Assembly: GCF_004298475.1 (NCBI RefSeq)
Contig: NZ_SCRP01000002.1
Coordinates: forward strand, 310,001-374,000
Length of the DNA: 64,000 nucleotides
Direction of reading: 5' to 3'
Origin: Paraburkholderia sp.
GTDB taxonomy: Bacteria; Pseudomonadota; Gammaproteobacteria; Burkholderiales; Burkholderiaceae
Part shown: one piece after another, positions 8,728 to 17,081 of the stretch
How positions within the stretch are numbered: the stretch's first letter is position 1
Layout of the letters: each line of letters begins with the position of its first letter
The notes under the pieces: model-generated
What the model was told of the DNA's origin: nothing
The model's database searches: none
What the model saw: the letters and a program-made list of their open reading frames with translations, nothing else
Program-made: the position numbers and the translations under genes

Positions 8728-8907
8728 CTACATCTGCCACTTCACATCGACTTCTTCGTATTTTCGCCACGAAACACCCTTCGCGATCGCTTCGCGCACC
8801 GTGATCACGAGCGTCGCGTAGCGGTGCGTGGCATCGTCGAGCCGCCACATGCCGTCCTGGCGATAGAGGTGCTGCTTGCCCGGCTTCTTCTGCTTGCAAT
8901 GGGACAT
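8728..8907 (-). CDS. Small phage protein between portal and scaffold
   Basis: A 59-residue protein opens at the ATG at 8907, with a near-perfect AAGGAG 8 bases upstream, and stops at TAG 8728. It starts MSHCKQKKPGKQHLYRQDGM, then WRLDDATHRYATLVITVREA, and ends with a short charged segment and WQM. The strong ribosome site and tight fit between portal and scaffold support a real gene. I do not recognise the function. Confidence 0.7.
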   Translation of the reverse strand: MSHCKQKKPGKQHLYRQDGMWRLDDATHRYATLVITVREAIAKGVSWRKYEEVDVKWQM

Positions 8908-8908
8908 G

Positions 8909-11026
8909 TCAGGCTCCTTGTGCGGCAGGCTGCCCGGCGGCCGCGGAGGCTGCGGGCGCCGTCTGACGGATCAGCATTTCGAGCACATCGATCGCCGAGC
9001 CGATGTCGCCTTGACGCGCATTCGCGAGCTTCGCGATCGCATCCGCACGGCTGTTAGCGGCATCGGCAAACGTCTTGATGGTGTCGGCGTGCTCCTTGCC
9101 GGCCGCCGCCTGCTCGCGCTGCGCGGCTGCGAGGTAGTACTGCGACTGCGGATCGGGCGGCTGCTGCGCCTGATGTTGCTGCTGCGCGGTGATCTGCTTC
9201 TGCTCTTGCTCGGTCGGCTTGACGACGCCCAGGCGCACGAGCTGCATGCGCAGGAACTCCTGCAGGTCGTCGAGGCCTTCGCCATCCATGTTCGTGAGCG
9301 CGAGCGAGACGATGATCTGAGCGAGCTGCGGGTCCTGCACGAACTGCAGCATCGAGACGAGCGCGCGCACGGTCTTGTCACGCCGGCTCTTGAACGCCGG
9401 GCCCACATCGACGGTCGCTTCGAACTTGCCCTTCGACGGATCGTTGATGATCTGCGTCGCGCCGTCGACGATCCGCGGCTGGCGCAGCACCGCCTTGCCG
9501 CGTTTGCCATCCTTGCCGACGGTCGTGATCTGCCGGCCTTCCTCGTCGGCGATCTCGCGAAACATCCCGATCCAGATCTCGCCGGAGCGCTGCATCGACT
9601 TCGCCATGTTGTCCATGTAGATGAAGGCCATCATGTCGACCTTCTCCTGCACACGCTCCATAAGCGCATCCGAGATATTCGACGCGACCTGCTCACCGGC
9701 CTCCTGATTGCCGAGCACCTCCTTGAGGGTCGCGTCGGTGATCTGGACCAGCGCAGCGAGCGGCTCCGGCACATTGGGCGGTTCGGTGTAGCCGACCGGG
9801 CCCGCCGGCGTCGCGCTGCCGTCCGGATTCGCGATGCCGTTGACGAGCAGGAACGGGTTGTCGTCGATGTTGTCGTTCGCCCATGTCACCGAATGGCCGA
9901 GAACCTGCTCGGGCGTGAAGATCGGTTTGCGGCGCGGCGACAGCGCCGTGAGGATCGCAAGCAGCGAGATCTGCATGTTGAAGAGGCGCTGCGCGTCCTT
10001 CCCGAGGCGGATGTGCGACATGATCCGCTCTTGGTTATCGATGTAGGCGCGCTTGCCGTAGAACGGCACGATCGGGATGTTCGGCCCGGCGATGAAGCCG
10101 CAGTCTTCAAGCACGCGCGCGCCATCGTGGACCCACTTGTGCACGCGGCGGCGCTTCACCGTGCGCGTGCGAATGTGCTCGTACCCCTGCGCTTTCATGT
10201 CCTCGCGCATCTCGTCATCGAGCTTGTCGTTCTCGATTTTCACGTCCCGCTTGTTCTGGTTCGGCTGGCGGAACACGTGCACCTTCTTCTTCGCGTCCTC
10301 GACGACGTAGTACTCGGCCACGTAGACGACGTCCGGCGTGTACCAGTCGAACTCGGTCATGTGCTGGACCTTGCGGAACGTATTCGCTTTGCCGCCGTTC
10401 GGATTGGCGAAAGGATCGCTCGGATCGGTCTCGCCGTAGGTATCCGCGTACTCCTCGCGGGACATTGACGTGATCACCCAGCAGCGCTTCGCGTCGCTCT
10501 TGTCGTAGCGCTTGCCGCCGAGGTCCCAGAACACCGAGGAGTCGGCATCGTAGATCGGCTCGAAGACGATCTTCTGCGTGTCGTCCTCCTCGTCGTATTC
10601 GTCCGTGTACACGTTGCGCAGGCGCCATGCGCCCATGCCACCGGCGACACCCTCTTCGAAGGCGTTGTCGTAGGCCTCCTGACCACCGGAGCGAACCTCA
10701 TCGGCGCGGTACGCACCCTCGAGCATGTCGGCCGTCTGCTGGTCCGCATCGTCGTCGCTGGGATCGAACTGCACGCTGATGCGGTTCGCACGGTACTCGT
10801 TGAAGATCCGCACGCAGGCCATGTGCAGCTTGTTCACCTCGAAGCGAGGCTTGTTGTCGAACTGCAGGCGCAGCGCGTCTTCCCACTGCGCGCCGTCGAC
10901 GAACACGAAGCGCCGATCCTGCAGGCACTTGAGCCGGATCTCCTGCTGCGACGAGTAGGCCATGTTGAATTGCCGGGTCGATTCGTCGACGACATCGGCT
11001 TCGATTTCTGCTTTCGGTCGGGTCAT
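8909..11026 (-). CDS. Portal protein, P22 gp1-like
   Basis: A 705-residue protein, close to P22 portal (725). It has the family's N-terminal pattern (ALRLQFDNKPRFEVNKLHMACVRIFNEYRANRISVQF), an acidic middle (EYDEEDDTQKIVFEPIYDADSSVFWD), the GPNIPIVPFYGKRAYID stem region and the LFNMQISLLAILTALSPRRKP segment. The last 150 residues are Gln/Ala-rich and helical, as in the P22 barrel. The portal forms the dodecameric DNA channel and binds terminase. The gene follows the terminase large subunit. Confidence 0.93.
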   Translation of the reverse strand: MTRPKAEIEADVVDESTRQFNMAYSSQQEIRLKCLQDRRFVFVDGAQWEDALRLQFDNKPRFEVNKLHMACVRIFNEYRANRISVQFDPSDDDADQQTADMLEGAYRADEVRSGGQEAYDNAFEEGVAGGMGAWRLRNVYTDEYDEEDDTQKIVFEPIYDADSSVFWDLGGKRYDKSDAKRCWVITSMSREEYADTYGETDPSDPFANPNGGKANTFRKVQHMTEFDWYTPDVVYVAEYYVVEDAKKKVHVFRQPNQNKRDVKIENDKLDDEMREDMKAQGYEHIRTRTVKRRRVHKWVHDGARVLEDCGFIAGPNIPIVPFYGKRAYIDNQERIMSHIRLGKDAQRLFNMQISLLAILTALSPRRKPIFTPEQVLGHSVTWANDNIDDNPFLLVNGIANPDGSATPAGPVGYTEPPNVPEPLAALVQITDATLKEVLGNQEAGEQVASNISDALMERVQEKVDMMAFIYMDNMAKSMQRSGEIWIGMFREIADEEGRQITTVGKDGKRGKAVLRQPRIVDGATQIINDPSKGKFEATVDVGPAFKSRRDKTVRALVSMLQFVQDPQLAQIIVSLALTNMDGEGLDDLQEFLRMQLVRLGVVKPTEQEQKQITAQQQHQAQQPPDPQSQYYLAAAQREQAAAGKEHADTIKTFADAANSRADAIAKLANARQGDIGSAIDVLEMLIRQTAPAASAAAGQPAAQGA

Positions 11027-11038
11027 AGTTCGTCCTTC

Positions 11039-12550
11039 TTATCGACGGGTATTCCAGTGATTGACGGTCTTCGGAATGGCGACCGGCTCGGGCGGCTTCT
11101 TCGGACCGAGCAGCGTCTTATGCTTCTGCCCCCACTGGCGCAGCGCATCGGCGCCGTTCGAATGCGTGTCGTGCTTCGGATAGTCCTTCCATGTGCCCGC
11201 GCGCTCGTCCCATTCCTTCGAATACTTCTCGACGTGGTCGAGGCCTTCCTTGCAGTTCTCCTCGTCGAAGAACGCAGTCGAGAGCGCCATGCGGGTCTGG
11301 TTGATGCCAACGGTGACGTCATCAATACGCGGCACGATGAACGTGCCCGTCACGCCGAGGCCGTGTAGCATCTCCTCGACTGACTGGTTTTTGTAGCCGG
11401 TACCAAGGCGCTTATGGCCGGCGTCGTGCGGCAGATACGCAGTCCCGAACGTGTAGCCGGTGTCCTTCATGATCTGCACGTAATGGTCGAGCGTGCGGCC
11501 GCTGTTCTCGTAGTAGCGCAGGAAGCGGTCCTCGGGACCGACGCGCTGATGAAACCAGATCGCGTTGAGGTCGTTCGCGCCGATGTCCCAGAACGTGTTG
11601 ACGAGCACGCTGCGGTCATACGGCACGCGGCAGATGCGGCCTTCGCTGCGCAGAGTGTCGAACTGCTCGCGATACCATGCGCCCTCGTTCGCGGCCTCGA
11701 AGGCTTCGTCCGGAGTGCTCGGGAATTCGCGCTTCATGTCAGCGCCGAGGCGGCGTTTCGTGAGCACGTACCAGGCGCGCTTGCGCGGCGAGAGCGTGAC
11801 GCCTGTCTTCTTCTCGATCTTCTCGAAGTACTCGGCTTCCTTGGCCGAGATCACGACGCCATCCGGATCGGTCTCGTACTCGTCGCGCACGAACCACGGG
11901 AAGAAGTGGAACTTCTCCTCGAGCGGCTGGTGATGATGGCCGATGCGCTTGCGAGATTCCTCGCACATCTTGTAGAACTCACCGTCGCGGCCTTCGGCCG
12001 TCGATTCGATGAACAGCATGCCGTCTGGCGCGAGCGCAGGGATTGCACCCGTGACGATTTCACGCGCGCGCTTCGGGTCCTCCGCACAGATCTTCCCGAA
12101 CTCGGACACGTGCAGGTATTGCAGCGTGCCGGAACGCATCGACGTGCCGACACGCACGCTGCTGTTGTTCGAGAGCAGCAGCTCGGTCGTGCTATCCGTC
12201 TCGGGGAAACGTCGCTCGCGGATGCCGCTCGGCAGTCGGTCGTAGGCGAAGCGGATCTTGTCGCGGAAGATGATCTCGGCGTTCGGCTTCGTATCGGCGA
12301 TGACGCCCGCGCGGATATTCGACGTGAACACGGCCTGGTCGAGGAACATCAGCTGGATCAGCGTCGAGAAGCCGAGCTGCCGCGCCTTCAGAATGACGTT
12401 GCGATAGTGCAGGTCTTCGAGGAACTGCGTCTGCTCGGCGTTCGGCCGGAACTTGACGACCTGGTTGCGCTTGTCCGTGATCCAGTAGAGGTTGTGCAAC
12501 CGCCAGACGGGGTTGCCCCATTCCTCGAGCTTGAGACGCGGATCACCCAT
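11039..12550 (-). CDS. Terminase large subunit
   Basis: A 503-residue packaging ATPase-nuclease. The Walker A-like motif is LKARQLGFST (about 55-64) and Walker B is YLHVSEFGKI (about 145-154), followed by FIESTAEGRDGEFY (coupling motif region). The C-terminal nuclease half contains conserved acidic positions in FWDIGANDLNAIWF, LPHDAGHKR and HDTHSNGADALRQW. It cuts concatemers and drives DNA into the prohead through the portal. It overlaps the small-subunit gene by a base. Confidence 0.94.
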   Translation of the reverse strand: MGDPRLKLEEWGNPVWRLHNLYWITDKRNQVVKFRPNAEQTQFLEDLHYRNVILKARQLGFSTLIQLMFLDQAVFTSNIRAGVIADTKPNAEIIFRDKIRFAYDRLPSGIRERRFPETDSTTELLLSNNSSVRVGTSMRSGTLQYLHVSEFGKICAEDPKRAREIVTGAIPALAPDGMLFIESTAEGRDGEFYKMCEESRKRIGHHHQPLEEKFHFFPWFVRDEYETDPDGVVISAKEAEYFEKIEKKTGVTLSPRKRAWYVLTKRRLGADMKREFPSTPDEAFEAANEGAWYREQFDTLRSEGRICRVPYDRSVLVNTFWDIGANDLNAIWFHQRVGPEDRFLRYYENSGRTLDHYVQIMKDTGYTFGTAYLPHDAGHKRLGTGYKNQSVEEMLHGLGVTGTFIVPRIDDVTVGINQTRMALSTAFFDEENCKEGLDHVEKYSKEWDERAGTWKDYPKHDTHSNGADALRQWGQKHKTLLGPKKPPEPVAIPKTVNHWNTRR

Positions 12551-12921
12551 CAGGCGCGATCCTTCGGCATGAACGTCGTGCCCTCGACATCAGCAAGCAG
12601 CTCGTCGATGGGCGAGATGCCGACCTTCGCGACCACGTCGGTGCGATCGCGCCAGCCCATTTTGTTTTTCTGCCACCAGATGATCGCGGTCACATCACCT
12701 TCCATGCAGCGATCGAAGAGGCGCCCGGTCACCTTCGCATTGGCGTGACGCGAGCCCTCTACGATCGCCGCGGCGAACTCCGGCTGCTTCTTCTTCCAGT
12801 TCCGGATGGTGCGATCGCTCACGCCGAAGAAGCCGCCGAGCTCTTCCTCGGTCGCGCCGAGCAGGCAGTAGTTGCGCGCGAGCTCGGCGTATTCGGGTTT
12901 GTAGTCGGTCGGGCGAGACAT
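12550..12921 (-). CDS. Terminase small subunit
   Basis: A 123-residue protein. The ATG at 12,921 overlaps the upstream stop as TGATG, which I prefer to the GTG three bases before. The N-terminal half holds a helix-turn-helix: CLLGATEEELGGFFGVSDRTIRNWKKKQPEF. HANAKVTGRLFDRCMEGDVTAIIWWQKNKMGWRD follows, a pattern typical of phage small terminases. It recognises the pac/cos site and hands DNA to the large subunit encoded next. Confidence 0.9.
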   Translation of the reverse strand: MSRPTDYKPEYAELARNYCLLGATEEELGGFFGVSDRTIRNWKKKQPEFAAAIVEGSRHANAKVTGRLFDRCMEGDVTAIIWWQKNKMGWRDRTDVVAKVGISPIDELLADVEGTTFMPKDRA

Positions 12922-13103
12922 CACTTGCTCCCGGTCTTGCTCACCTTCGAATACTTCGCGGCTTCCTTCGAGGCGTGCGCTTTCGCTGCGCCATGCCGGG
13001 CCTTGTCGCCCATGATTTCCTGTGCGCGGGCGAGCGTGTCAGCGTCCGATTGCGCGCGCCAGCGCTTCTCGTCAGCGGACATTGCGGGTTTGCGGGTTGC
13101 CAT
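12921..13103 (-). CDS. Small basic phage protein
   Basis: A 60-residue Lys/Ala/Arg-rich protein (MATRKPAMSADEKRWRAQSDADTL). Short proteins with the N-terminal pattern (K/R)P-x(4)-EKRWRA and a Lys-rich tail are common just ahead of terminase genes in podophages. Their function is unknown to me. It overlaps the upstream 84-residue gene and is joined to the terminase small subunit by a TGATG overlap. Confidence 0.75.
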   Translation of the reverse strand: MATRKPAMSADEKRWRAQSDADTLARAQEIMGDKARHGAAKAHASKEAAKYSKVSKTGSK

Positions 13104-13326
13104 GACTGCTCTCCTTGTTGGCCGGAGCCGGCTTCGGCTCCGTGATGATTCCGTTCGTGTACGCGCACGCGCGCCATGCGGACCACATGACGGTGCGCAG
13201 CGTGTCGACGTGCTCCGGTGACATGCCAGGCTTCACGACCTCGGTATCGAAGACGGTCAGGAACAGCTGCCATTGCGTCTGCACCTCGTTGCGTCGCCGG
13301 GCCAGCACCTCGCGAAATTTCGACAC
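13072..13326 (-). CDS. Phage protein of unknown function
   Basis: An 84-residue protein beginning at GTG 13,326, supported by GGGAGG about 8 bases upstream. The body is helical (KFREVLARRRNEVQTQWQLFL, then VDTLRTVMWSAWRACAYTNG), with a Pro/Lys tail. It precedes and overlaps the small basic gene. No family is recognised. Confidence 0.65.
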   Translation of the reverse strand: MSKFREVLARRRNEVQTQWQLFLTVFDTEVVKPGMSPEHVDTLRTVMWSAWRACAYTNGIITEPKPAPANKESSHGNPQTRNVR

Positions 13327-13339
13327 GCCGCGCCTCCCG

Positions 13340-14146
13340 TTACTTGAAGATCGACTCGAGCGCGTCGAGCTCGGCGTGCAGGTCGGCCACGGCCGCGCGG
13401 TCGAACGTCCAGAGGTGTTTGCGGATCTTCTGGATGCTCTTCAACGAGCGATCAGCGAGGGATGCGGAATTTCCGAGCACCGCGGTGCCGGCCGCGAGCG
13501 ATACATTCGCTGCAGACGATGCCGAGGCGTCGGCGGCTGCGCTTTCCACACCCGATGCACCGACGTTTGGGTCGTCACCAGCCGCAGCGTCTGCGGAAGC
13601 ATTCGCGGCAGTACCAGTAGCGGAGTCCGCACCATCCCCATGCTCTTCCGAGTGGATGGCTGACTCCGCACCCGCGTTTCCCTCACCACCATCAGAGCCC
13701 GTGCCCTGCGCCTGCGCCAAGGGCTGCAGCTGCGACGAGCCAGCATCCGACGTCGACGATGAGAGGGATGCGATGCCCGCGCCACTCACGTTTCCCGCGT
13801 CACCGGCACCGCCGGAATCGGACTGGTTTTCCGTCGACGAGCCTGAAGATCCAGCCGCGTCGCCAGAGATCGGCGCACTCGTCGTGGAGGCGTCGCTGTG
13901 CTCGGCAAGGACCGGTGCATTCGCAGAGGCAGGGGCTTCGGCAGAGGTGACAGACTCCCCCGTTGCGGCCGTGCCAGCCTCCGCAACTTCCGGTTTTGCC
14001 ACCTCCGATGCGGGCTCGCTGCTGCTCGGCGCGTTGTCGCTCTCGGCCGGATGGAGGAAGGTCTCGACCTTCTGCTCGAGGTTGTGCAGGCCCTCGACGA
14101 TCTCGCCGACGATGCCCGTCGGCTGGCTGGTTTGCGTGTCGCTCAT
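13340..14146 (-). CDS. Long Ser/Ala/Gly-rich low-complexity phage protein
   Basis: A 268-residue protein starting at ATG 14,146 (MSDTQTSQPTGIVGEIVEGL). Residues about 15-35 form a short amphipathic helix (LHNLEQKVETFLHP). Residues 40-225 are almost only Ser, Ala, Gly, Asp, Glu and Thr. The last 40 residues return to helix (LKSIQKIRKHLWTFD, AAVADLHAELDALESIF). The picture is two short folded ends joined by a long disordered acidic linker. I know no function. It sits between the gp49-like gene and the pre-terminase genes. Confidence 0.68.
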   Translation of the reverse strand: MSDTQTSQPTGIVGEIVEGLHNLEQKVETFLHPAESDNAPSSSEPASEVAKPEVAEAGTAATGESVTSAEAPASANAPVLAEHSDASTTSAPISGDAAGSSGSSTENQSDSGGAGDAGNVSGAGIASLSSSTSDAGSSQLQPLAQAQGTGSDGGEGNAGAESAIHSEEHGDGADSATGTAANASADAAAGDDPNVGASGVESAAADASASSAANVSLAAGTAVLGNSASLADRSLKSIQKIRKHLWTFDRAAVADLHAELDALESIFK

Positions 14147-14187
14147 GGTGTTTTCGCGTTGAGGTTGAAAAACCGGAAGTGCGGCGC

Positions 14188-14580
14188 TTACGCGCCCTCG
14201 TGCAGCCGCTGCTTCAACAGGTAGCCTTCGAGCGGCCAGAACTTCTCGATGGCCTTCGCGCGCGCCACCTTGCGGCCGATCTCGGCGTCGAAGTTCTCGG
14301 GCGATGCGCACGCGCTCTCGCCGGTCACCGTGAAGCCGTTGCGCAGCACAAGCACGCAGAAGGTCAGCAGACCGAGTGACTGCCAAGGCAGTGTGGAATC
14401 GCCCTGCGACACCGGATCCGCGCCCGCGACGCCATCAGCCGCCGTGAAGTAGTGCTCGCTGACGATCGCTGCCTCGATCTCAGCCAGCGTCACGCGCGCT
14501 GCCGTCTTGCCCTTGCGCTGGATCTCCTGCTCGATCGCCTCGTCATCGCTACGCGGGGCTGCTTGAGTTGCCATGTTCAT
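14188..14580 (-). CDS. Phage gp49-like (Gp49/Sf6 gp66 family) protein
   Basis: A 130-residue protein. The segment KTAARVTLAEIEAAIVSEHYFTAADGV (about 25-51) and the conserved core LLTFCVLVLRNGFTVTGESACASPENFDAEIGRKVAR (about 71-107) match a small family found in many tailed phages, annotated as gp49 or Sf6 gp66-like. The molecular role is not established. The start could be the first ATG or the one at codon 3. It is in the minus-strand accessory operon ahead of packaging genes. Confidence 0.82.
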   Translation of the reverse strand: MNMATQAAPRSDDEAIEQEIQRKGKTAARVTLAEIEAAIVSEHYFTAADGVAGADPVSQGDSTLPWQSLGLLTFCVLVLRNGFTVTGESACASPENFDAEIGRKVARAKAIEKFWPLEGYLLKQRLHEGA

Positions 14581-14669
14581 GTCCGTTTTCTCCGATTGAT
14601 TCGAGGGCTGCCCGGGGTCTTACGCGCTACGTCCGCTGCCCATGGGTGCTTCCGCTCGCGGGGTGTTGG

Positions 14670-15122
14670 TTATTCGACGATCATCCAGTCGTCGGCCAGC
14701 ATGTCGGTCTGCGAGGCGAGCCAGCCCATCAGGATCTCGCCGCCTGCCGTCTTCATCGTGATGCACGGCAGAACGTCCGCGCAGCCGTCTTCGCGCGTGT
14801 CCGCATAGTCGCGGTTCGGGCCAGCCCAGAACTTGCCAGCCGGCAGTGCTTTCGCGCCCGGCGAATACGCGAGCCACATGCCCTTGCCGTTCCAGCCCGC
14901 GCGTGCGACACGCAGACCCTTCTTCAGAGCCTCGATAGCGAGGCCAAACGGCATACCATCGGCTGGACGGTAAGCCTCCTCGAAGGCTGCCTTCGGGCTC
15001 CAGCTTGTGTAGCCATCCGGATACACAACCGAATAGCCGGGCTCGCCATGCTGCTCAGACGGGCCGTAGTTTTTGGCGCGCGGTTCAGCGTGGATGATCT
15101 TGGTTCCGATAAAGCGCTGCAT
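14670..15122 (-). CDS. DUF2829/Tad2-like protein, candidate anti-defence sponge
   Basis: A 150-residue protein. Residues about 1-55 form an N-terminal extension (IGTKIIHAEPRAKNYG, GYSVVYPDGYTSWSPK). Residues about 56-150 carry the DUF2829 pattern: MPFGLAIEALKKGLRVARAGWNGKGMWLAY, then ITMKTAGGEILMGWLASQTDMLADDW. DUF2829 is the family of Tad2, a phage protein known to counter Thoeris defence by sequestering the signalling nucleotide. The conserved GWNGKGMW and WLASQTDMLA...DW stretches are intact. Whether this longer form binds the same ligand is unknown. A GGAG site lies about 6 bases before the ATG. Confidence 0.82.
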   Translation of the reverse strand: MQRFIGTKIIHAEPRAKNYGPSEQHGEPGYSVVYPDGYTSWSPKAAFEEAYRPADGMPFGLAIEALKKGLRVARAGWNGKGMWLAYSPGAKALPAGKFWAGPNRDYADTREDGCADVLPCITMKTAGGEILMGWLASQTDMLADDWMIVE

Positions 15123-15131
15123 CGATTGCTC

Positions 15132-15377
15132 CTATGCGGGTTGGCACTGCTGATCACGCCAGGCCACGAACGGCCGGCGCAGAAACTGGTGGAAGCGCTG
15201 CTCGGCAGCGCGGTCGGTGGCGAGCTGCTTGCGGCTGTCGATCTCGCAAACGGTGCGGATGAAGGCCGCGGCGGTGTCGACGTCGACCTCGCGCGGCGGG
15301 ACCATCCATTGGCTGACCCAAGCGCGGAATGCTGGGTCGCGCGGAAGCATGCCGGCGAGCTGAAGGACGGATGCCAT
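15132..15377 (-). CDS. Small phage protein of unknown function
   Basis: An 81-residue protein starting MASVLQLAGMLPRDPAFRAW, at an ATG that overlaps the previous stop as TGATG (15,377). The pattern AFRAWVSQW, then AAAFIRTVCEIDSRKQLATD, then AEQRFHQFLRRPFVAW, is seen in small proteins of phage replication/accessory operons. It is probably helical and I know no function. The longer frame upstream is a shadow of the neighbouring gene. Confidence 0.72.
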   Translation of the reverse strand: MASVLQLAGMLPRDPAFRAWVSQWMVPPREVDVDTAAAFIRTVCEIDSRKQLATDRAAEQRFHQFLRRPFVAWRDQQCQPA

Positions 15378-15520
15378 CAGTCGGCCCCCAGCGCGGATGC
15401 GAGCCGCGATGCAATGCGCACGACCAGGCGCCCGGGCAGCATGAGCAGCTGGCCCGTAAGCCAGAGCAGCGCCACGCAAGCGTTGCAGGTGAGCCAGACA
15501 AGGCAGGCGATCAGCGCCAT
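15377..15520 (-). CDS. Small membrane protein
   Basis: A 47-residue protein (MALIACLVWLTCNACVALLW) with one long hydrophobic segment covering about residues 2-28 and a basic C-terminus (RLVVRIASRLASAL). It is joined to its neighbours on both sides by TGATG overlaps, so translational coupling is likely. A membrane role is probable; nothing more can be said. Confidence 0.62.
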   Translation of the reverse strand: MALIACLVWLTCNACVALLWLTGQLLMLPGRLVVRIASRLASALGAD

Positions 15521-15846
15521 CAGTCGCACTCTCCGCCGTCGCTGTCGCATTCGACGCGGCCAAGCGACCACTCCACGGGCGCAACGAGGAGCAGCGGCTC
15601 TGGCACGTAACGCACCGCATCCGGCCCGAGGTCGATTGTGTTCGGGTCGACGCTCTGCCAGTAGGCGCGCAGCTGCTCATTGCGATGCAGCTGCTCTTCC
15701 GCGTCGAGAGTCCCGCAGCGTCCCCGCTGGCTGCAGTAGGCCGGTGACACGCAGCGATCGCAGCGCGTGAATGGGACGGCGCCGAGACCACCAAGGCCAC
15801 CTAGCATCCCGTAGATGGCCGCGCCGATGAGGTCGTAACCGAACAT
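15520..15846 (-). CDS. Cys-rich phage protein of unknown function
   Basis: A 108-residue protein. The N-terminus is Gly/hydrophobic (LIGAAIYGMLGGLGGLGAV), followed by a Cys cluster (FTRCDRCVSPAYCSQRGRC) that could bind zinc, then a helical region and an acidic tail. The gene follows the resolvase gene by one base. The mixture of hydrophobic N-terminus and zinc-like knuckle matches no family I know. Confidence 0.62.
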   Translation of the reverse strand: MFGYDLIGAAIYGMLGGLGGLGAVPFTRCDRCVSPAYCSQRGRCGTLDAEEQLHRNEQLRAYWQSVDPNTIDLGPDAVRYVPEPLLLVAPVEWSLGRVECDSDGGECD

Positions 15847-15847
15847 G

Positions 15848-16312
15848 TCACGCCTCCGCGAACAGTGCAGCCTGCGGCTGCTCGACGACGATCGGCGTGA
15901 TCGTCACCACGACGCGGGCCTCGCCGTCGGGCTCTGCGCGCTCGGCCGTGATCCGACGCACCCAGGCGTCATCCTCGAACGCGATGCCCTTCATCGCGTC
16001 GAGAAGCACCTTCTGCGCGTTGTCGAGGTCCAGGCATTGCACCGTGTCGTCCCACGTGGCGCCGAGCTTGCGCTGACGCGTCTGCCAGTCCTGCGGCCGG
16101 TGCGGATAGAGCGTGTAGGCGATCGCGACGCGGCCCGCGATCGGCTCGCGCACACCAGCTGCACGCAGCAGCCAGCCCACCTCTTCCTTGAACGCCTTCG
16201 CCTCGGCGCTGACGTAGGTGCTGACGATCGCCGGGCCGGCCTTCGGCTTGATCACGCGCGTACGCCAATAGCGGTTCGCCGAGATCGGGTACGGCAGCTT
16301 GACGGTCAGCAT
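15848..16312 (-). CDS. rusA: RusA-like Holliday junction resolvase
   Basis: A 154-residue protein starting at ATG 16,312 (MLTVKLPYPISANRYWR), overlapping the previous stop. It has the RusA N-terminal signature (LPYPISANRYWR), the central AYTLYPHRPQD, then the catalytic acidic patch DLDNAQKVLLDAMKGIAFEDDAWV. The spaced Asp residues (DLDN...D...DD) match the RusA metal site. It resolves four-way junctions made during phage replication and recombination and may act with RecT and YqaJ from the other operon. Confidence 0.92.
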   Translation of the reverse strand: MLTVKLPYPISANRYWRTRVIKPKAGPAIVSTYVSAEAKAFKEEVGWLLRAAGVREPIAGRVAIAYTLYPHRPQDWQTRQRKLGATWDDTVQCLDLDNAQKVLLDAMKGIAFEDDAWVRRITAERAEPDGEARVVVTITPIVVEQPQAALFAEA

Positions 16313-16632
16313 GTCGCCACCTCCGCACGCCGCGCTTCCTCGACACGCCGCATGCGCTCGGCGATACCGCGCAGCACCTCGCACTCGGCATCGGTCAGCG
16401 CGAGACCAGGCGCGTTCAGCTGGATCTCGGCGCAGCGGATCGTGATCGCCGGTCGGATCGGTTCAGCGGCGACCTGGATTGCACTGAGCACGGCGTGCTG
16501 GACCGCGTCGACGAACTGCGCCGGCTTCAGCTTCGAGCGATCGATGTCGGCGATGCCGCGCGCAACGTCCCACGCATAGCGATCGAATTTTTCGGGCGGA
16601 AGAATCACGCGCGCGGGCGTAGTGGGCGTCAT
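16306..16632 (-). CDS. Phage protein of unknown function
   Basis: A 108-residue protein starting MTPTTPARVILPPEKFDRYAW, mostly helical (SKLKPAQFVDAVQHAVLSAI, ECEVLRGIAERMRRVEEARR). It overlaps both neighbours by a few bases (ATGA-type upstream, ATGCTGA-type downstream into rusA), which puts it firmly in the operon. No family is recognised. Confidence 0.68.
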   Translation of the reverse strand: MTPTTPARVILPPEKFDRYAWDVARGIADIDRSKLKPAQFVDAVQHAVLSAIQVAAEPIRPAITIRCAEIQLNAPGLALTDAECEVLRGIAERMRRVEEARRAEVATC

Positions 16633-17081
16633 TGCTCGATCTCCGAGTAGTGCTGCATGGCGTGGGTCGGCCCGATGATGGGCGCGGTGGGAACGGTCGA
16701 CGGAATACGCTTCTGCTCGCCGATGTCGGCCGTCGCGTTGATCAGATGCCGCTCGAGACGGAGCAGCCAGCCGCGCGCAGTGACGTCGGCCTCGCGCTTG
16801 AATCGCAGCTCTGCACCGAGTGGATGCTCCTTCAAGGCCTTCGCGGCGGTAGCCATGCGCGGCGACGTATCACCGGACAGGCTGCATGCCCGAATCGCGA
16901 GCGTCATGTCGACGACGGCAATCTCGTCCTCGCGCAGCACGCGGGTGATCGAGTCGTTGAAGACCGAAGGCTTGCCGACGTGGCAGAAGCAGAACCACTT
17001 CCCGTCCGATCCGACGGTGCCGAGCAGCGGGCAGCCGTACGCTGCGCACATGCCCCATGCTTGACCTTGGACGTCGCTCAT
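16629..17081 (-). CDS. Zinc-knuckle phage protein
   Basis: A 150-residue protein. An N-terminal Cys/His cluster (CAAYGCPLLGTV, KWFCFCHVG) looks like a treble-clef zinc knuckle, followed by a helical body (ITRVLREDEIAVVDMTLAIRAC) and a Pro/Thr-rich tail. It overlaps the DUF1376 gene by 4 bases. Similar small zinc proteins pair with phage replication genes, but I can name no function. Confidence 0.7.
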   Translation of the reverse strand: MSDVQGQAWGMCAAYGCPLLGTVGSDGKWFCFCHVGKPSVFNDSITRVLREDEIAVVDMTLAIRACSLSGDTSPRMATAAKALKEHPLGAELRFKREADVTARGWLLRLERHLINATADIGEQKRIPSTVPTAPIIGPTHAMQHYSEIEQ

